Source: an uncultured bacterium
Lineage (GTDB): Bacteria; Bacteroidota; Bacteroidia; Bacteroidales; Bacteroidaceae
Assembly (NCBI GenBank): GCA_905216025.1
Contig: CAJMSE010000012.1
Coordinates: forward strand, 1-64,000
Direction of reading: 5' to 3'
DNA length: 64,000 nucleotides
Shown here one piece after another: positions 61,147 to 64,000 of this stretch (within the stretch, counting starts at the first letter, position 1; every line of letters starts with the position of its first letter). Below the pieces are notes generated by a model, which was not told where the DNA came from, did no database searches, and saw nothing but the letters and a program-made list of their open reading frames with translations. A program made the translations under genes and the position numbers.

Positions 61147-62546
61147 TGAAATTTGAAGAAACATATCTGAACGACAACATCCTCGACGCATTGTACGACA
61201 TGCGCTTCGAGGAGTGCACCCCGATACAGGAGAAGTGCATACCTGAGATACTCGACTACCGCGACATCATAGGCGTGGCACAGACCGGAACGGGCAAGAC
61301 GGCGGCCTATCTGCTGCCGATACTGAGCATGCTCGACGACGGAGGCTACCCCGCCGAGACGATAAACTGCATCATCATGTCGCCCACGCGCGAGCTGGCA
61401 CAGCAGATCGACCAGGCCATGCAGGGCTTCGGCTACTATCTCGACGGCATCAGCAGCGTGGCCGTATACGGCGGAAACGACGGCAACCGCTACGACCAGG
61501 AGATGAAGAGCCTCCGCATGGGAGCCGACGTGGTGATTGCCACGCCCGGACGCCTGCTCAGCCACATACGCATGGGCAACATAGACCTCAGCAAGGTGAG
61601 CTTCTTCGTGCTCGACGAGGCTGACCGCATGCTCGACATGGGATTCAGCGACGACATCATGCAGATAGCATCCAAACTGCCGAAAGACAGGCAGACCATC
61701 ATGTTCTCGGCCACGATGCCCGACAAGATACAGCAACTGGCACGGTCGATACTCAACGATCCCGTCGAGATTAAGATTGCGGTGAGCAAGCCGGCCGAGA
61801 AGATAAAGCAGTCGGCATACGTCTGCTACGACGCACAGAAGATAAAGATAATCAAGCATCTCTTCGCCACCGACCAGCTGAAGCGCGTCATCATCTTCTC
61901 GGGAAAGAAGGATAAGGTGAAGGATATAGCCCGGGAGCTGCGCCAGCAGAAAATAAACTGCTGCCAGATGCACAGCGATCTCACCCAGCAGGAGCGCGAC
62001 GAGGTGATGTATAAGTTCAAGGCGGGAATGAAAGACGTGCTCGTGGCAACCGACATCGTTGCCCGCGGAATAGACATCGACGACATACAGATGGTCATCA
62101 ACTACGACGTGCCTCACGATGCTGAGGACTACGTGCACCGCATAGGCCGCACGGCACGTGCCGACCGCGACGGCGTAGCCATCACTTTCGTCAACGACAA
62201 GGAGATATACAAGTTCCAGCAGATAGAGAAGTTCCTCGAGAAGGAGGTGGAGAAGAATCCCCTACCCGACGGCATCGGCACCGGACCGGAGTACAAGGCC
62301 GACGGCCGCAAGTCGCAAGGCAGCGGCACGCGCCGCCACGGAAAGAGCGGACGCCGTGGAAACGGACGTGGACGGAGCAGGAGCGGCAGCGGAAAAGACG
62401 CCGCAGGCAAAGCCGACAGCACCGCAGCACAGACCATAGTCACGCCTGCCGAAGGAAACGAGGCAACGGCCGGCACTAAAGAGGGCCGCAAAAGGAAGCG
62501 CGGCGGCAGACGCCACGGCCGCGGCAGAAAGAAGCCGGAAGAATAA
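61146..62546 (+). CDS. DEAD-box RNA helicase, RhlE-like, with basic C-terminal tail
   Basis: A 466-residue helicase. Motifs in order: GVAQTGTGKTAAYLLP (near residue 39), PTRELAQQ, TPGRLLSHI, VLDEADRMLDMGF (DEAD near 159), FSATMP, IIFSGKKDKVKD, ATDIVARGIDID and HRIGRTARAD. After about residue 385 the tail is low-complexity and rich in Arg, Gly, Lys and Ser (RGNGRGRSRSGSG...RKRKRGGRRHGRGRKK), typical of RNA-annealing or ribosome-assembly/cold-shock helicases. Last gene of the lon operon. Confidence 0.94.
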   Translation: MKFEETYLNDNILDALYDMRFEECTPIQEKCIPEILDYRDIIGVAQTGTGKTAAYLLPILSMLDDGGYPAETINCIIMSPTRELAQQIDQAMQGFGYYLDGISSVAVYGGNDGNRYDQEMKSLRMGADVVIATPGRLLSHIRMGNIDLSKVSFFVLDEADRMLDMGFSDDIMQIASKLPKDRQTIMFSATMPDKIQQLARSILNDPVEIKIAVSKPAEKIKQSAYVCYDAQKIKIIKHLFATDQLKRVIIFSGKKDKVKDIARELRQQKINCCQMHSDLTQQERDEVMYKFKAGMKDVLVATDIVARGIDIDDIQMVINYDVPHDAEDYVHRIGRTARADRDGVAITFVNDKEIYKFQQIEKFLEKEVEKNPLPDGIGTGPEYKADGRKSQGSGTRRHGKSGRRGNGRGRSRSGSGKDAAGKADSTAAQTIVTPAEGNEATAGTKEGRKRKRGGRRHGRGRKKPEE

Positions 62547-62564
62547 GAACGGATTATGAAGAGG

Positions 62565-62601
62565 TTTCATTACCCCTCGCCTTTCAGCCGGGGTAATGAA
62601 A
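62565..62601. terminator. Bidirectional terminator overlapping the TRIC gene 3' end
   Basis: tttcattacccc (62565-62576) pairs with ggggtaatgaaa (62590-62601), loop 13 bases. The right arm and part of the left arm encode the last TRIC residues; the stop codon at 62570-62572 is inside the hairpin. Confidence 0.75.
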
Positions 62602-63199
62602 TATGATACTTGACGGCTACGAAACGTATCGTAGACGTTATGAGGAAACTGGCTGTCACGGTAATCTCTATCGGGCAGCCAATTTCTGTAAGCCCCCAAT
62701 AGGCGATGCCTCCGAGCAGGCAGGCCATGGCATATATCTCCTTACGGAATATGACGGGCTCGTTGTTAAGCAACACATCGCGTATGACGCCGCCCGCGGC
62801 ACCCGTTATGCAGCCCATTATTATGGCCACCCAGAACGGCTGTCCGAAGGCTTGGCTTTTCTGTATGCCCGATATCGTGAACAGGGCGAGGCCGAAGGTG
62901 TCGAACACAAACCAGGCATTGTTCAGCTTCTCGATATGCTTCGAGAACACTATTACCACGCCGAGTGCGAGCGCCGTACATATCATATATATGGGGTCGG
63001 TCATCCAGAACGGCGTCGTGCCGAGCATGAGGTCGCGTATCGTGCCTCCGCCGATGGCAACGGCGATGCCGCACACGTATCCACCGAACCAGTCGAAATG
63101 CTTTGCCGCGGCATGCCTTATGCCGGATATGGCAAAGGCAAACGTGCCGAGGAACTCTATTATATAAGGTATGGTCGAGAAGGCTATCTCGTCGTTCAT
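62570..63199 (-). CDS. TRIC-type (UPF0126) trimeric cation channel family protein
   Basis: A 209-residue membrane protein with about seven membrane segments. It shows the duplicated UPF0126 signature: FAISGIRHAAAKHFDWFGGY with GGGTIRDLMLG near residues 22-56, then FTISGIQKSQ with GAAGGVIRDVLLNNEP near 107-145. Bacterial relatives are homotrimeric potassium-permeable channels. It overlaps the upstream dehydrogenase gene by four bases (ATGA), so the two are co-translated. Confidence 0.92.
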   Translation of the reverse strand: MNDEIAFSTIPYIIEFLGTFAFAISGIRHAAAKHFDWFGGYVCGIAVAIGGGTIRDLMLGTTPFWMTDPIYMICTALALGVVIVFSKHIEKLNNAWFVFDTFGLALFTISGIQKSQAFGQPFWVAIIMGCITGAAGGVIRDVLLNNEPVIFRKEIYAMACLLGGIAYWGLTEIGCPIEITVTASFLITSTIRFVAVKYHISLPRLKGEG

Positions 63200-64000
63200 C
63201 TGCTCACAACATTTACGGGATTATCATTCATGAACGCGGCAATGTTGCCGGCCGCTGTGTTCAGCAGGCGTACGCGTGCCTCGTAGGTTGCCCATGCTAT
63301 GTGGGGAGTGATGAATGCGTTTGGAGCGCCGAACAGAGGATTGTCTGCCGACGGCGGTTCGGAGCACATCACATCAGCTCCGTATGCGGCAAGATGGCCG
63401 CTCTTGAGTGCCTCGGCCACATCGCTCTCGTTCACGAGCGGGCCCCGGCCGGTGTTTATCAGTATCGCGCCGTGCTTCATCTTTGCGATGGAATCGCGGT
63501 TAATCATCTCGCGTGTGGCTTCTGTCAGCGGGCAATGAAGAGTCAGGATGTCGCTCGCAGAGAGCAGACCGTCGAGCGTGGTCTTCTGTATCCCCTGCGG
63601 AAGCGATGCCGAATTGCGGCTCGTGAAGGCGAAGACATCCATTCCGAACGCATGGGCTATCTGTGCGACGCGCAGCCCGATATTGCCGAGTCCGACGATG
63701 CCGATGGTCTTTCCCGAAATCTCGGGCAGCGGCGTGTCCCAATAGCAGAAATCGGCGTTGCCGCTCCAGCGGCCTTCCCTGTTCTGCGCGGCATAGTGGC
63801 CGATGCGGTTTGTGATGTTGAGAATGTGGGCGAATGTCATCTGCGCCACGCTGTCCGTACTGTATGCAGGGATGTTGGTGACGGTGATGCCGCGCCTTGC
63901 GGCCGCTTCAACGTCAACGACGTTATATCCCGTGGCAAGCACGCCTATGTATTTCAGGTCCGGAAGTTCAGCCATGACGCTGTCGTCGATGACAACTTTA
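63196..64000 (-). CDS. D-2-hydroxyacid dehydrogenase, N terminus cut by window end
   Basis: The frame is open to the window edge (residues KVVIDDSVMAELPDLKYIG precede the first in-window ATG at 63975), so at least 268 residues are present and the N terminus is missing. The NAD-binding core has GIVGLGNIGLRVAQIAHAFG near the middle. Catalytic residues appear as NTGRGPLVNE (Arg), ADVMCSEPPSADNPLF (Glu) and TPHIAWATYEARVRL (His). It is a glycerate/2-ketoacid dehydrogenase type, substrate unknown. Pairs with the TRIC gene in one transcript. Confidence 0.92.
   Translation of the reverse strand, partial: KVVIDDSVMAELPDLKYIGVLATGYNVVDVEAAARRGITVTNIPAYSTDSVAQMTFAHILNITNRIGHYAAQNREGRWSGNADFCYWDTPLPEISGKTIGIVGLGNIGLRVAQIAHAFGMDVFAFTSRNSASLPQGIQKTTLDGLLSASDILTLHCPLTEATREMINRDSIAKMKHGAILINTGRGPLVNESDVAEALKSGHLAAYGADVMCSEPPSADNPLFGAPNAFITPHIAWATYEARVRLLNTAAGNIAAFMNDNPVNVVSR

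Noticed and set aside
61125..62138. 337-codon minus-strand frame opposite the DEAD-box helicase
   Set aside because: Antisense shadow of a gene with all DEAD motifs.
1..64000. tRNA or rRNA genes
   Set aside because: Reading both strands of all gaps I saw no T-loop (gttcgaatc-like) motif with a cloverleaf and no rRNA segments; a covariance-model scan would be decisive.

Overview
The window looks like chromosome of a Bacteroidales bacterium, most likely Prevotellaceae. The support is many Bacteroidota-restricted families (DUF4295 next to rpmG/rpmB, DUF5686, DUF4301, DUF4491, a short 290-residue primary sigma factor, a eukaryote-type GT3 glycogen synthase), promoters of the Bacteroidota form TAnnTTTG rather than TATAAT, and weak or absent Shine-Dalgarno sequences. 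Genus is an inference from overall protein resemblance. I saw no tRNA, rRNA, CRISPR array or intact insertion sequence.

Layout. 1-5.0 kb: a small secreted protein of unknown role, then a glycogen pair (GT3 synthase and GT35 phosphorylase) ended by a strong terminator. 5.2-16.2 kb: an AT-richer accessory island, all on the minus strand. In transcription order it holds a PLD-nuclease/SNF2 helicase, an AlbA_2/ATPase protein, a large Eco57I-type DNA methyltransferase, an unrecognised 336-residue protein, two gene fragments (RhuM-like and AlbA_2), and a DUF1016 (YhcG-type) nuclease. 16.3-24.4 kb: an AddAB-like helicase/nuclease pair overlapping a DUF5686 outer-membrane protein gene. 24.5-30.3 kb: the primary sigma factor, then an unknown secreted protein and two pectin-degrading enzymes (rhamnogalacturonan acetylesterase, GH106 rhamnosidase). 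30.4-41.3 kb: mixed metabolism (alkaline phosphatase, rhodanese, YaaA, HU-like protein, ThiE-like protein, Prs, a TlpA-like lipoprotein, PanB, HAD phosphatase, RsmG, MBL hydrolase). 41.4-48.0 kb: translation genes (bL38-like/DUF4295, L33, L28; CinA, TsaD, Map; TilS, RlmI, 3'-5' exonuclease). 48.1-52.0 kb: an ftsK-lolA-DUF4491-rlmH operon. 52-56 kb: RelA/SpoT homologue and a DUF4301 protein. 56.3-62.5 kb: a tightly packed lon-tgt-lptG-DEAD helicase operon. 62.6-64 kb: a TRIC-type channel and a D-2-hydroxyacid dehydrogenase cut by the window end.

The most interesting part is the island. Helicase, AlbA_2 protein, methyltransferase and 336-residue protein form one apparent operon with gaps of 18, 66 and 12 bp and its own promoter. 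It looks like a multi-gene phage-defence system of the helicase-methyltransferase-ATPase kind. A four-copy 11-bp tandem repeat sits exactly between the ATPase and methyltransferase genes, and the gene debris before DUF1016 marks a site of repeated gene exchange.

Other signals: a dispersed noncoding repeat present twice (about 34.0 and 56.0 kb), a 37-bp perfect inverted repeat after the TlpA-like gene, terminator hairpins that include stop codons, an RSH protein with a degenerate hydrolase motif, and a Tgt lacking two of the three usual zinc cysteines.
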